Of a stretch of 64,000 bases of DNA, positions 47,400-56,204 are shown in pieces (the stretch's first letter is position 1; every line of letters begins with the position of its first letter). Source of the DNA: Acidobacteriota bacterium. GTDB taxonomy: Bacteria > Acidobacteriota > Blastocatellia > HR10. Made by a program: the position numbers and the translations under genes. The notes beneath the pieces are model-generated. The model saw only the letters and a list, made by a program, of their open reading frames with translations. It ran no database searches and was not told the origin of the DNA. The stretch covers positions 72,761 to 136,760 of the forward strand of contig JAUQQC010000008.1 in the NCBI GenBank assembly GCA_030550025.1, written 5' to 3'.

Positions 47400-48128
47400 A
47401 TGGGCATTCTCCAACAGCGCCATATGAACACCAGACGGACCGCGCGCCGTTCCCACAGGCATGCCTTCCTCATCCACTCCCTCTTGGGAGCATTCTTCGG
47501 CCTCCTCACCTTCTCCTCTCCTGCCCTCATGCAAACGCTCCTCATAGATCGCATCGCCGCCGTCGTCAACGGCACGGTGATCACCGAGAGCGACATCCTT
47601 TGGTACCTCGCGCTGGATCCGGAGACGCCCGAGGGAACGTTCTCCGAAGATGTGAGAGCGCGCGCCCTGCGGCAGCTCATTGACCAAGCCCTCCTCCATC
47701 AGGAAGCTGAGAAACTCCCGGCGCTCCCTGTCGCGGAACCGGAGATCGAGAGCTACCTCGCCCAGCTGCGCGCGCGCTTTCCTTCCGAGAGCGCGTTCCG
47801 CCGCCGCTTGGCCGCCGTCGGACTGGACGAACAGACGTTGCGCGAGATCGCTCGTCATCGAGTGGAGATCCTACGCTTCATTGACTTCCGATTCCGCTCC
47901 TTCGTCTTCGTGAGCGAACAGGAAGTCCAATGGTATTACGAGACTCACGTCCTCCCAGAAGCGCAACGGCGAGGGACGCCCCCCCCACCCCTTGGGGACG
48001 TTCGCTCGCTCATCGAGCGCATCCTTCGCGACGAGAAGATGAAAGCGGAGATGATCGCGTGGCTCGAGGAAGCGCGACGGAGAGCTGAGATCCTCCTCTA
48101 TCCGCCGTATCGCTCTCTCGGGAAATGA
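47400..48128 (+). CDS. SurA N-terminal-domain-like periplasmic chaperone
   Basis: A 242-aa protein starting at ATG 47400 (ATG 47424 is also possible). Signal peptide (LLGAFFGLLTFSSPALMQ), then DRIAAVVNGTVITESDI, the SurA-N hallmark, and helical segments ending in an Arg-rich tail. No rotamase domain is present, so it is a chaperone-only form. Its place right after the Omp85 gene supports a role in delivering outer-membrane proteins. Confidence 0.8.
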   Translation: MGILQQRHMNTRRTARRSHRHAFLIHSLLGAFFGLLTFSSPALMQTLLIDRIAAVVNGTVITESDILWYLALDPETPEGTFSEDVRARALRQLIDQALLHQEAEKLPALPVAEPEIESYLAQLRARFPSESAFRRRLAAVGLDEQTLREIARHRVEILRFIDFRFRSFVFVSEQEVQWYYETHVLPEAQRRGTPPPPLGDVRSLIERILRDEKMKAEMIAWLEEARRRAEILLYPPYRSLGK

Positions 48129-48142
48129 GTTGAGATGCCATG

Positions 48143-48216
<74 letters not shown>

Positions 48217-48230
48217 ATGTCTGGGAGAAG

Positions 48231-48259
48231 AGTTTGCCCGTTCGCAGGGCCGATGTCAA
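48231..48259 (-). promoter_or_regulatory. Possible promoter for tRNA-Ile2
   Basis: Minus strand TTGACA (48254-48259), overlapping the hisI stop, and CAAACT (48231-48236), 17-bp spacer. The -10 box is weak. Confidence 0.4.
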
Positions 48260-48615
48260 GAGCGGGAAGCTTCGCTCGAAGCGCTCTCGATTAGGGACTC
48301 AGTGAAGCAGGAGCGCGTTCCACGATGGCAGGCGACGCCCGTCTGCTCTACGATGTAGAGCAGGGCATCCCGATCGCAATCCACAAGAATGGAGCGAACG
48401 CGCTGAACGTGACCGGAAGTCTCCCCCTTCTTCCATAACCGGTCGCGCGAACGGCTGAAGTAATGCGCATATCCGGTGCGCAGCGTCTGCTGGACGGCCT
48501 CGCGATTAGCGAACGCTACCATGAGCACCTCGCGCGTCGTCGCCTCTTGCACGACGACAGGCACCAGCCCACCGGATTTCTGAAAGTCCACGTCTTCGAG
48601 CCTGATGTCGGTCAT
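48256..48615 (-). CDS. hisI: Phosphoribosyl-AMP cyclohydrolase
   Basis: A 119-aa single-domain HisI that opens the purine ring of PR-AMP (third step of histidine synthesis). It has [19 protein letters not shown], a [18 protein letters not shown] stretch and the metal-binding block [16 protein letters not shown], then [10 protein letters not shown]. The HisE pyrophosphatase half often fused to it is absent here and not found elsewhere in the window. It overlaps hisF by 4 nt. Confidence 0.95.
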   Translation of the reverse strand: MTDIRLEDVDFQKSGGLVPVVVQEATTREVLMVAFANREAVQQTLRTGYAHYFSRSRDRLWKKGETSGHVQRVRSILVDCDRDALLYIVEQTGVACHRGTRSCFTESLIESASSEASRS

Positions 48616-49382
48616 AGCCGTACCTCGACTCCCCGCTCGCGAAGGAAACGCTTCACGTGCGGGATGGGATATTTGTCGTAATGGAAGATGGAAGCGGCAA
48701 GCGCCGCATCAGCGCCTCCAATGGTCAGGACATCGAAGATGTGCGCGGGATGCCCGCACCCGCCGCTAGCGATGACTGGGATGCGCACCCGTTCGACGAC
48801 GGCGCGCGTCAGTTCGAGATCATAACCGGCCTCGGTCCCATCCTGATCAATGGACGTGAGCAGGATCTCCCCCGCGCCGAGCGCCTCCGCTTCCTGCGCC
48901 CAAGCGACGGCGTCGCGCCCGGTCGGCCGCCTTCCACCGTGGGAGTAGACTTCGAACCAGAGGCGCTCGCCCTCGGCTCGCCGCCGCGCATCAATGGCGA
49001 CGACAACGCACTGCCGTCCGAACGTCTCGCTCAACTCGCGGATGAGCGCAGGACGCGCAAGCGCCGCTGTGTTCACGGAGATCTTATCCGCACCGCTGCA
49101 CAAGAGGGCGCGCGCATCCTCCAGCGTGCGAATTCCCCCGCCGACCGTGAACGGGATATCGAGAGCCCGTGCCACCTGCTCCACCCATGCCCGCATCGTC
49201 TGCCGCTGCTCGACCGAGGCCGTGATGTCGAGGAAGACCAGTTCGTCCGCGCCTTCGTCTCGATAGCGGGAGGCCAGCTCAACCGGATCCCCGGCATCGC
49301 GCAGATCGAGGAAATGCGTCCCCTTCCGAACGCGCCCGCGATCCACATCCAGGCAGGGAATGATGCGCTTGGTCAACCCCAT
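48612..49382 (-). CDS. hisF: Imidazole glycerol phosphate synthase cyclase subunit
   Basis: A 256-aa TIM barrel, from ATG 49382 behind a GGGAG site. It uses ammonia from HisH to close the imidazole ring. Key blocks: [16 protein letters not shown] with the catalytic Asp, [54 protein letters not shown] with the second catalytic Asp, and VIASGGCG. Confidence 0.96.
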   Translation of the reverse strand: MGLTKRIIPCLDVDRGRVRKGTHFLDLRDAGDPVELASRYRDEGADELVFLDITASVEQRQTMRAWVEQVARALDIPFTVGGGIRTLEDARALLCSGADKISVNTAALARPALIRELSETFGRQCVVVAIDARRRAEGERLWFEVYSHGGRRPTGRDAVAWAQEAEALGAGEILLTSIDQDGTEAGYDLELTRAVVERVRIPVIASGGCGHPAHIFDVLTIGGADAALAASIFHYDKYPIPHVKRFLRERGVEVRL

Positions 49383-49386
49383 CGTC

Positions 49387-50154
49387 TCACTCCCTCGAGG
49401 AAGATTCGGTCTCCGATACCGAATCCCCCTCCCGACTCTCCGCGACAAGCGCCTGACGAATCTCCGCGAGCGTCACCCAGCCCTCATAGAGCGCCTTCCC
49501 GATCACCACGCCCCCGACTCCGGCTCGCTTCAATCCCACGACGTCGGAGCTTCGACAGATCCCCCCGCTGGCTAAGATGCGGACGCCCGAGATGGCGCTC
49601 AGCTCTGCGTAGGTCTGAAAATCCGGACCACTCAACGTCCCATCCCGTTCGACAGCGGTTACGAGGAACTGTTGAACACCATAGTCGCGAAATCGCGAGA
49701 GCGCATCTTCGACTGTGACCGATGTCGGCCGCGTCCACCCTTCGGTCACGACGCGCGCTCGCGAGAAGTCGAGCGCGACGACAATCCGCTCCGGCCCGAA
49801 GGCTTCGATCAACCGACCGACGCTAGCCGGGTCCCGCATAGCTAAGGTCCCAAGGATGATGCGCGCGACACCTCGTTCGAGCCACTCCCGCGCCGCGCGC
49901 TCGCTGCGAACCCCACCCCCCAGTTGCACCGGGATCTTCACCCCCTCCACGAGCCGTCGGATCAGGGAGAGATTCGAACCCAATCCGAGCGCCGCATCCA
50001 GATCCACGAGATGGAGAGCATCGGCCCCTTGCTCCTGCCAGCGCTGGGCAATCGCCATGGGATCGGTGCTATAGACCTTCGCCGTCGCGATCTGACCGCG
50101 CGTCAGTCGCACGACTTTTCCCATGAAGAGATCTAACGCAGCTAAGATCTCCAT
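49387..50154 (-). CDS. hisA: ProFAR isomerase HisA
   Basis: A 255-aa TIM barrel, from ATG 50154 behind GAGGGAG. It isomerises ProFAR to PRFAR. Blocks: [17 protein letters not shown] with the first catalytic Asp, [44 protein letters not shown] (where many HisA have TDI.RDGT) and ILASGGI. It overlaps hisH by 13 nt. The C-terminal 20 residues are Ser/Glu-rich and beyond the usual end. Confidence 0.93.
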   Translation of the reverse strand: MEILAALDLFMGKVVRLTRGQIATAKVYSTDPMAIAQRWQEQGADALHLVDLDAALGLGSNLSLIRRLVEGVKIPVQLGGGVRSERAAREWLERGVARIILGTLAMRDPASVGRLIEAFGPERIVVALDFSRARVVTEGWTRPTSVTVEDALSRFRDYGVQQFLVTAVERDGTLSGPDFQTYAELSAISGVRILASGGICRSSDVVGLKRAGVGGVVIGKALYEGWVTLAEIRQALVAESREGDSVSETESSSRE

Positions 50155-50756
50155 CGCTCCCTCGCTATCGTCAGGAAGTTCTGGAGCACGCGTCGCCCGA
50201 CTGTCCCCGATTTCTCCGGATGGAACTGCGCCCCGAAGAGCATCCCCCGCGCGACGATGGCCGGAAACGTTCGCCCATAGTCCGCTTCCGCGAGGACGAT
50301 CGTCGGATCCACCGGATGCGGATGATACGAATGAACGAAATAGACCCACGCGCCGTCTTCAATCCCTTCCAGAAGAGGATGCCACCGCCGCACGCGCAAA
50401 GCGTTCCACCCGATATGCGGCACCTTCACCGAATCCGGCAAGCGCACGACGCGCCCGCGGAAGAAGCCGAGACCGCACCCCACGCCTTCCTCGCTCTCTT
50501 CAAAGAGGACTTGCATGCCGAGGCAGATGCCGAGGATCGGCCTCTCGTGCGCGATCCACTGCCTCAGGCGATCCCGAATCCTGCCGAGGCGCTCGGCCAC
50601 TGGGGTGAAATGCCCAACACCGGGAAGGATGAGCGCCGCGAAATCTCCCTTTGAGGGAAGCTCCGCCGAGACGATCGGCTCCACGCCTTCGCGCTCTAAC
50701 GCCGCGCGCAAGCTGAACAGATTCCCGACGCCGTAATCGAGCACGAAGACGCGCAT
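50142..50756 (-). CDS. hisH: Imidazole glycerol phosphate synthase glutaminase subunit
   Basis: A 204-aa class I glutaminase that supplies ammonia to HisF. The catalytic triad is visible: Cys in GICLGMQVLFE and His-Glu in GAQFHPEKSG. The N-terminus (VFVLDYGVGNLFSLRAAL) and the oxyanion strand PGVGHF are normal. Its start is 1 nt from the hisB stop. Confidence 0.96.
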   Translation of the reverse strand: MRVFVLDYGVGNLFSLRAALEREGVEPIVSAELPSKGDFAALILPGVGHFTPVAERLGRIRDRLRQWIAHERPILGICLGMQVLFEESEEGVGCGLGFFRGRVVRLPDSVKVPHIGWNALRVRRWHPLLEGIEDGAWVYFVHSYHPHPVDPTIVLAEADYGRTFPAIVARGMLFGAQFHPEKSGTVGRRVLQNFLTIARERWRS

Positions 50757-50757
50757 G

Positions 50758-51336
50758 TCAGATCACTCCTTTGGAGCTCGGCACACCCGATCGCCGTGGG
50801 TCCGGGCTCATCGCCAGGCGAAGCGCGAGGGCGAAGGCCTTCACCCCCGCCTCGATCTTGTGATGATCGTTCTCCCCATACAAGACGACGATATGCACGC
50901 ACGCTTCCATGGCCGTCGTCAGGGATCGAAGGAAATGCGCGATGTCCTCGCGGGGCATGTCTTCGATCATCTCTCGCACGAGCTTCAGATCGGTGACGCT
51001 GAAGGGACGGCGCGCCAGATCCACGCTCGCCATCGCCAACGCTTCATCTAAAGGGACGAGCGCCGAGCCGAAGCGTCGAATTCCCGTGCGTTCGCCAAGA
51101 GCCTGATTCACGGCCGCACCCAGCGTAAGCCCGACGTCCTCGACGAGGTGATGGACCAGGTCGCCCTCGGCCTTGACCGTGAGGTCCATCAGACTGTGAT
51201 GAGCGAGTAGCTCGAGCATATGCGTGAGGAAGGCTGGACGGAGTTCCACCTCCGCGCGCCCCTCCCCATCGAGAACGACCTCGGCGAAAACGCCCGTCTC
51301 ACGCGTCGTACGGTGCACGCGAGCGCGTCTCTCCAT
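50758..51336 (-). CDS. hisB: Imidazoleglycerol-phosphate dehydratase, variant form
   Basis: A 192-aa dehydratase of the sixth pathway step, from ATG 51336 behind GGGAGGAG. The metal-binding blocks are present but altered. FFDHML reads FLTHML, and the usual DDHHTVEDVG reads VHHLVEDVG with about three residues missing before it, so the two His and the Glu remain. The C-terminal half is typical (RRFGSALVPLDEAL, FLRSLTTAM, YGENDHHKIEAGVKAFALAL, PSSKGV). It is probably active because the operon is otherwise complete. Confidence 0.9.
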   Translation of the reverse strand: MERRARVHRTTRETGVFAEVVLDGEGRAEVELRPAFLTHMLELLAHHSLMDLTVKAEGDLVHHLVEDVGLTLGAAVNQALGERTGIRRFGSALVPLDEALAMASVDLARRPFSVTDLKLVREMIEDMPREDIAHFLRSLTTAMEACVHIVVLYGENDHHKIEAGVKAFALALRLAMSPDPRRSGVPSSKGVI

Positions 51337-51354
51337 AGCGCCATCTCCTCCCGC

Positions 51355-52530
51355 TCACAGTTGACGGAACAGCTCGGGCAATTCGTTCACCGTCGGGAGA
51401 ATCGCTACGGCGCGTCGAGCGCGAAACCACGCGATCTTCTCCTGCGCACCATATCCCGTACCGTAAATCCCGACGAACTCAAGCCGAACCTCACGCGCGC
51501 GCTCGACCATGAGCGCATCCTCCACCGAATCCCCCACATACAGCGCGCGCCGAAACTCGCCCATCGCGCGAAGGGCGCGCCATAAGCCATAAGGTTCCGG
51601 CTTTCCAATCGCCGCTCCCGCTGGAGCACTCCGCCACTCGTCCTCTAAAAAGACGAGCGCTCCCGGATGGAACAGGTCGAGCCGATCCCCCAGTGTCCGA
51701 CGCGCCGATTCGTGCGATCGTCCGGAGACGATCCCCAGGCGCGCTCGCCCGAACGTCCGCTCCAACCATCGAAGCGCTTCTTCTGTGATGATCGGCCGCT
51801 CTTCGTCCACGAGCCCAGGCCCGAGATGGAACCTCGGTTCCCATCCGAATCGCTCGCGGCAATACGAGGCGCCGTAAAACAGCTCGTTGAACACTCGGAT
51901 GACGATGCTCTGCTCGGGCTCCCCCGGATAGTGAAGGAACCGCTGAAACGCGCGAAACGCCGCTTGACGGCGACCCGATATCCCCCACCCCTCCAAGATC
52001 GTTCGCTCGACCGAGGGGAGGCCAGAGCTATCGGCACGCTCGGCGAGTTCCGAAAGCCGACGCCGCAGAGCAGTCGAGGGAAACGGGCGGCGCAGCTCGA
52101 TCACCTCATCCATAGTCTTCGGACGACGCATGCGCCCGACGTAGGCCATAAATCGCTCCGCCGCATCGCGGAGTCCTCGATCCGCCAATTCCTCATCCGC
52201 TTGAAGGAAATCCTCCACCCATCGCTCCGGCAATTGAGCGGCGATCCCCCACAGGATGGCGCAGACCGTGTCCCAGTCGTTGTTGAACCCTCCACTCTGT
52301 CGGAACCGATGAATGAGCCGTCGGGAGACGGGGCGGGTGACCGCGCGCTGGACAAGCTTGCTCAAGATGTACGAGACCGTCTCCCGAATCGCGGCATCAT
52401 AAGACGGCCGGACGTCAATCAAAACGCCATCGCAATCAAACAGGACGACATCCACCGACGGTGCTTCCACCACCCAATCCTCTCGAACATATACGATCCC
52501 CGCCTCGGTTCGCCGCTCGCGGTAGCTCAC
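51355..52530 (-). CDS. HAD-superfamily hydrolase in the his operon, candidate histidinol-phosphate phosphatase
   Basis: About 391 aa, from GTG 52530 overlapping the hisC stop (GTGA). HAD motif I is VVLFDCDGVLIDVRPSYD (nucleophile and acid Asp), motif II IVSGR, motif III Lys in GKPEPYGLW, motif IV YVGDSVEDALM. The cap region of roughly 200 residues is long and helical. It looks like the class IA group catalogued as HAD-SF-IA-hyp1 (TIGR01548), from memory. No other histidinol-phosphate phosphatase is present although every enzyme from hisG to hisI except hisE is, so I infer that role. Confidence 0.75.
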   Translation of the reverse strand: MSYRERRTEAGIVYVREDWVVEAPSVDVVLFDCDGVLIDVRPSYDAAIRETVSYILSKLVQRAVTRPVSRRLIHRFRQSGGFNNDWDTVCAILWGIAAQLPERWVEDFLQADEELADRGLRDAAERFMAYVGRMRRPKTMDEVIELRRPFPSTALRRRLSELAERADSSGLPSVERTILEGWGISGRRQAAFRAFQRFLHYPGEPEQSIVIRVFNELFYGASYCRERFGWEPRFHLGPGLVDEERPIITEEALRWLERTFGRARLGIVSGRSHESARRTLGDRLDLFHPGALVFLEDEWRSAPAGAAIGKPEPYGLWRALRAMGEFRRALYVGDSVEDALMVERAREVRLEFVGIYGTGYGAQEKIAWFRARRAVAILPTVNELPELFRQL

Positions 52531-53594
52531 CCGAGGACCTCCCGAATCCGCGCGATCAATGCCCGATTCGTCTCCCGCGGGCCAACGGTCGCCCGAAGGC
52601 ACGCGCCGTAGCCAAGCACCTCGCCGACGTATTTCACGCGCAGGCCATGTTCGGCCAGATGCCGCCAGACGGCGCGCGCTTGATCCCCGACCTCAAAGAG
52701 GACGAAATTCGCCTGCGAGGGAAACGCGCGCACGCCCAGAGCACGCAACTCGGCTCGCAACCACTCGCGCTCCCGCTTGACGATCTCAATGCTCGCGCGC
52801 ACCTCATCGTACGCATCTAAGAGCAACCGCGCAAGTCGCACCGCGAACGCGTTCACCGGATAAGGGTATTGCACCTTCTCGGCGAAGATACGGCTCAGGC
52901 GCGGAGGCGCCAGAAGATACCCGAGCCGCATTCCCGCCAGCCCGAACGCCTTCGAGAACGTACGCAGCAGGATCACATTGGCCGAGCGCGCCAAAAGCGG
53001 TAGCGCCGTCTCCGCCGCGAACTCGACGTAGGCTTCATCCACGACGAGGAGGCCGGAGAACTCGCGCGCCAGCTGCTCGACCTCAGCAAGGGGGAACTGA
53101 TTTCCCGTCGGATTGTTCGGGGAGCAAAGAAAGAGCACGCGCGCCCCATGCGCCATGCGCCGAAGCGCTTCTAGATCGAGCGAGAAATCCTCCCGCAGCG
53201 GCACCTCGATCACCCGCGCCCCCACCAGCGCGCAGCGAATCCGATAGAAGGAGTACGTGGGGGCGATCGTGACGGCCGTCGCCCCGGCCTCCAGGAACGT
53301 GCGCGCCACGAGATCAATGAGCTGATCCCCACCGCTTCCCAGGACGATATGCGCGGCATCGATCCCCAAATGGCGACCGAGGTCCCGCACAAGAGCCCGC
53401 GCATCCTCGACAGCATAGAAGCGGGGGTCGAGCGCCTCCACGGCGCGCTGCGCCAACGCGGTCAAAAGCGATCTCGCCAGAAGGACGTTCTCATTCGCAT
53501 CGAGCTTCCCCTCGGATAGCTCGTCCGCTTCGGGGACCGGATATCCCTCCAGGGCCTCTAGCTCGTCAAGCCGTCGTTCCCACCAGGTGTTCAT
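52527..53594 (-). CDS. hisC: Histidinol-phosphate aminotransferase
   Basis: A 355-aa class I/II aminotransferase. Seen are KLDANENVLL near the N-terminus, LGSGGDQLIDLVARTFLEAG, LCSPNNPTGNQFPL, the Asp-Tyr of LVVDEAYVEF, and the PLP lysine in RTFSKAFGLAGMRLGYL, with the conserved Arg near ACLRATVGPRETN. It overlaps hisD by 4 nt. Confidence 0.96.
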   Translation of the reverse strand: MNTWWERRLDELEALEGYPVPEADELSEGKLDANENVLLARSLLTALAQRAVEALDPRFYAVEDARALVRDLGRHLGIDAAHIVLGSGGDQLIDLVARTFLEAGATAVTIAPTYSFYRIRCALVGARVIEVPLREDFSLDLEALRRMAHGARVLFLCSPNNPTGNQFPLAEVEQLAREFSGLLVVDEAYVEFAAETALPLLARSANVILLRTFSKAFGLAGMRLGYLLAPPRLSRIFAEKVQYPYPVNAFAVRLARLLLDAYDEVRASIEIVKREREWLRAELRALGVRAFPSQANFVLFEVGDQARAVWRHLAEHGLRVKYVGEVLGYGACLRATVGPRETNRALIARIREVLG

Positions 53595-54919
53595 CTCTTC
53601 ACCCGACTTCGCGCGCGTTCCTCCAGAGCGCGATAGTGATTCGGCAGCCCTTCAGCGAGAGCGAGAACGCGCACCGGTTCCAAAAACCGCCCGAGGGTTC
53701 GACGCGCGCATTCGGCGTACGTCACCCGCTTCAGGAAATCGAGGACTGAGAGGCCAGAATAAGCGGCCGCTGTCCCCCCGGTGGGCAAGACGTGGTTCGT
53801 GCCAAGCACGTAATCGCTCGCGCTCGCCAGCGAATGCGGGCCGATGAGCACGAGTCCAGCTCGGGTGATGCCCCGCGCGACGACTCTCGGACGCCGCGTC
53901 ATGACCTGCACGTGCTCGGGCGCCAGCGCGTTCGCGAAGCGCACGAGCAGATCGAGATCCCCCTCCGTATAGAGGAGAAACCCTCGACGAGCGAGCGCCT
54001 GCCGGATGATCTCGCGACGCGCCACCCCGGAGAGCCGCGCGCTCAGCTCCCGCGCCGTCCCCTCCGCCAAACGGCGAGACGTCGCCAACAGGCCACAGAG
54101 ACTGTCCTCCCCATGCTCGGCCTGCGCCATGAGATCAGCAGCGATGGCTTCCGGGGACGCCGTCTCATCGGCCACGATGACCAGTTCACTCGGCCCAGCC
54201 GGCAGATCAATCCCCACGCGTTCGGCGACCAGAAGTTTCGCCGCCACGACATACGGCCCGCCCGGCCCGACGATCTTCTCCACCGGCGGGATCGTCGCCG
54301 TCCCATAGGCGAGCGCCGCGATCGCTGCCGCCCCCCCCACGCGATAGATCTCCGTGACGCCGCAGAGGTCGGCCGCAACGAGAACCAAGGGATGAATTTC
54401 GCCCCTCTCTCGCATCGGGGGTGAGCAGATCACAATTCGCTCGACTCCAGCCAAGCGTGCGGGCACGACGCTCATGAGCACGGAACTCGGATACGCCGCC
54501 TTCCCCCCTGGGATGTAACACCCCACGCTCCGAATCGGACAATGCGCACTCTCAATGACGACGCCATCAGAGACCACGCGCACGCGCTTCAACGCACCCA
54601 GCCAACGCCGTTCGGCACGCTCCAACCGCCGCTTGATCAACTTGAGCGCCGCAATCGCTTCGCGCGAGACCTCGTCGTACGCCGCGCGAATGGCCTCCGG
54701 CTCGACCCGCAACCGATCCCGCGAGAGCACCACTCCATCGAATCGCGTCGCGTATTCCAGAAGCGCTCTATCCCCACGCTCTTGAACATCCCGAAGGATA
54801 CGGTGTGCCCTCTCCCACACCACCTTCGAGAGGCCACGGCGCATGCGAATCTCCCGCAGCCGAGTTTCAAATGTGCGCGGCGTCAATGCTCGAATCCGAA
54901 TCAACCGCCCTTCACTCAT
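53591..54919 (-). CDS. hisD: Histidinol dehydrogenase
   Basis: A 442-aa enzyme of the last two oxidations. Motifs: GCYIPGGKAAYPSSVLM, ICSPPMRERGEIHPLVLVAA, YRVGGAAAIAALAYGT, KIVGPGGPYVVAAKLLV, DLPAGPSELVIVADETA, MAQAEHGEDS and the C-terminal GTNHVLPTGGTA. Zn-binding His and Asp residues in the HGED region are present. It overlaps hisG by 8 nt. Confidence 0.97.
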   Translation of the reverse strand: MSEGRLIRIRALTPRTFETRLREIRMRRGLSKVVWERAHRILRDVQERGDRALLEYATRFDGVVLSRDRLRVEPEAIRAAYDEVSREAIAALKLIKRRLERAERRWLGALKRVRVVSDGVVIESAHCPIRSVGCYIPGGKAAYPSSVLMSVVPARLAGVERIVICSPPMRERGEIHPLVLVAADLCGVTEIYRVGGAAAIAALAYGTATIPPVEKIVGPGGPYVVAAKLLVAERVGIDLPAGPSELVIVADETASPEAIAADLMAQAEHGEDSLCGLLATSRRLAEGTARELSARLSGVARREIIRQALARRGFLLYTEGDLDLLVRFANALAPEHVQVMTRRPRVVARGITRAGLVLIGPHSLASASDYVLGTNHVLPTGGTAAAYSGLSVLDFLKRVTYAECARRTLGRFLEPVRVLALAEGLPNHYRALEERARSRVKR

Positions 54920-55892
54920 GGGCCTCGTTGCGTGCGATCTCCTCCAGAGGCAAGATCTGTTGCGGCTCGTGAACGACCAGTCCTTGAGCCAATCGGCGAA
55001 GGACGGGAAGCAGCGTGAGGAATTGCTGCTTCTCGACGATCGTATTCACCGAGTACCACCCCGGAGCCGAAAGCGGACTGATCGTCGGTCGCTTCAGGGC
55101 GGGCAGCGCCCGCAACAGCTTCTCCAAATTCTCTTGCCGCACATTGACGAAAATGTGCAGCTTCTTCTCGCTGTCAATGACCCCTTTGAGCAACGTCATG
55201 ATGTCGTAGATCTTCTCCCGCTTCTGCCGATCCCGCAGCGCGCGCCGATTGGCGATCAAAACGGCCGTGGATTCCAGGATCGTCTCGATCGGTTTGAGGT
55301 TGTTCCGCTCCAGCGTCGTCCCCGTTTCGATGACATCAATGATGACATCCGTATCCTCGGGAGGTTTGGCTTCCGTCGCTCCGAACGAGAGATAGATGCT
55401 CACGCGATCGTTCGTCCCGCGCCGCCACCAGGGCGTGATGACCAGTGGTTCCTTTCGCCCGAACGTCCTTCGATAGAGCGGATTGGCCTTCACATAGTCG
55501 GCCGTAATGTTCAGATACTCGGCGGAGATGCGCACCTTTCGCCCCTGACGCCAGAATCGCCGAAACAGATCCGTCAGCGACGCGACGTCCAGGTCTTTCG
55601 GAACAGCCACGACCAGTTTCACCCGCCCATACTCCAGATCCAAGAGCGTCTCAACGTCCGCGCGCCCCTCTTGAATCCAATCCCTCCCCGTGATGCCGAC
55701 ATCATGCAACCCTTCGGCCACAAAGATCGGAATCTCCTGCGGGCGCAAGATCTTCAACTCGATCTGCGGATCGCTGATCTTCGGCCGATACGTCCGCTCC
55801 CGACCATAGATCTTGTACCAGGCTCGCTCCAAGAGATCGAACGTCGCCTTCTCGAGCGATCCCTTCGGGATCGCGAACTTCACCAGTGCCAT
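54912..55892 (-). CDS. hisG: ATP phosphoribosyltransferase, long form
   Basis: About 326 aa, from ATG 55892 behind GAGGG. First enzyme of the pathway and its normal control point. N-terminal FAIPKGSLEKATFDLLERA, PRPP-binding DVIIDVIETGTTLERNNLK (E-T-G-T-T), then a C-terminal regulatory domain of about 90 residues (LLKGVIDSEKKLHIFVNVRQ onwards), which is the PII-like allosteric domain of the long form. Consistently, no hisZ is present. The open frame upstream of 55892 overlaps the promoter. Confidence 0.94.
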   Translation of the reverse strand: MALVKFAIPKGSLEKATFDLLERAWYKIYGRERTYRPKISDPQIELKILRPQEIPIFVAEGLHDVGITGRDWIQEGRADVETLLDLEYGRVKLVVAVPKDLDVASLTDLFRRFWRQGRKVRISAEYLNITADYVKANPLYRRTFGRKEPLVITPWWRRGTNDRVSIYLSFGATEAKPPEDTDVIIDVIETGTTLERNNLKPIETILESTAVLIANRRALRDRQKREKIYDIMTLLKGVIDSEKKLHIFVNVRQENLEKLLRALPALKRPTISPLSAPGWYSVNTIVEKQQFLTLLPVLRRLAQGLVVHEPQQILPLEEIARNEAHE

Positions 55893-55958
55893 CTCACGCC
55901 CTCGCAGCGTTTGCGAACATCTCAGTCGCCCTCTTTCACCGTGCCGAAAAGATTCCAA

Positions 55959-55987
55959 TTTAAAAGGACGGGCGCTGATTATGTCAA
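55959..55987 (-). promoter_or_regulatory. Promoter of the his operon
   Basis: Minus strand TTGACA (55982-55987) and TTTAAA (55959-55964), 17-bp spacer. Predicted start near 55952, leaving a leader of about 60 nt before hisG. The leader has no run of His codons, so classical his attenuation is not supported. Confidence 0.6.
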
Positions 55988-56101
55988 GGACGGCCATCCG
56001 CACGCGAGCTCCACACGCTTCTCCACTCGGCCATCTCTTCCAGATGGCCGCAGTATGCCCCACCACGCTTTCGGTGATGGAGAGCGGAACGCCCCCCCTG
56101 C

Positions 56102-56117
56102 TTCTCCCAGGGGAGAA
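56102..56117. promoter_or_regulatory. Upstream copy of an operator-like palindrome
   Basis: TTCTCCCA-GGGGAGAA, nearly perfect dyad. It shares TTCTCCCA with the copy inside the promoter spacer 33-34 bp further on (about three helix turns). Confidence 0.5.
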
Positions 56118-56125
56118 TGATCCTT

Positions 56126-56155
56126 TTGCACGCGTTCTCCCATTGGGAGTATACT
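56126..56155 (+). promoter_or_regulatory. Promoter with an internal operator for the CBS-protein operon
   Basis: TTGCAC (56126-56131) and TATACT (56150-56155), 18-bp spacer. The dyad CTCCC-ATT-GGGAG (56137-56149) lies entirely within the spacer, so a repressor bound there would cover the promoter. Confidence 0.6.
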
Positions 56156-56204
56156 AAGCCCCGGTTCGGGCGGGTTTTTGAGATCCGACGGCGAGGAGGG
56201 TAGT

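Noticed and set aside
55893..55952. His-codon attenuator before hisG
   Set aside because: The roughly 60-nt leader has no short reading frame with consecutive His codons.
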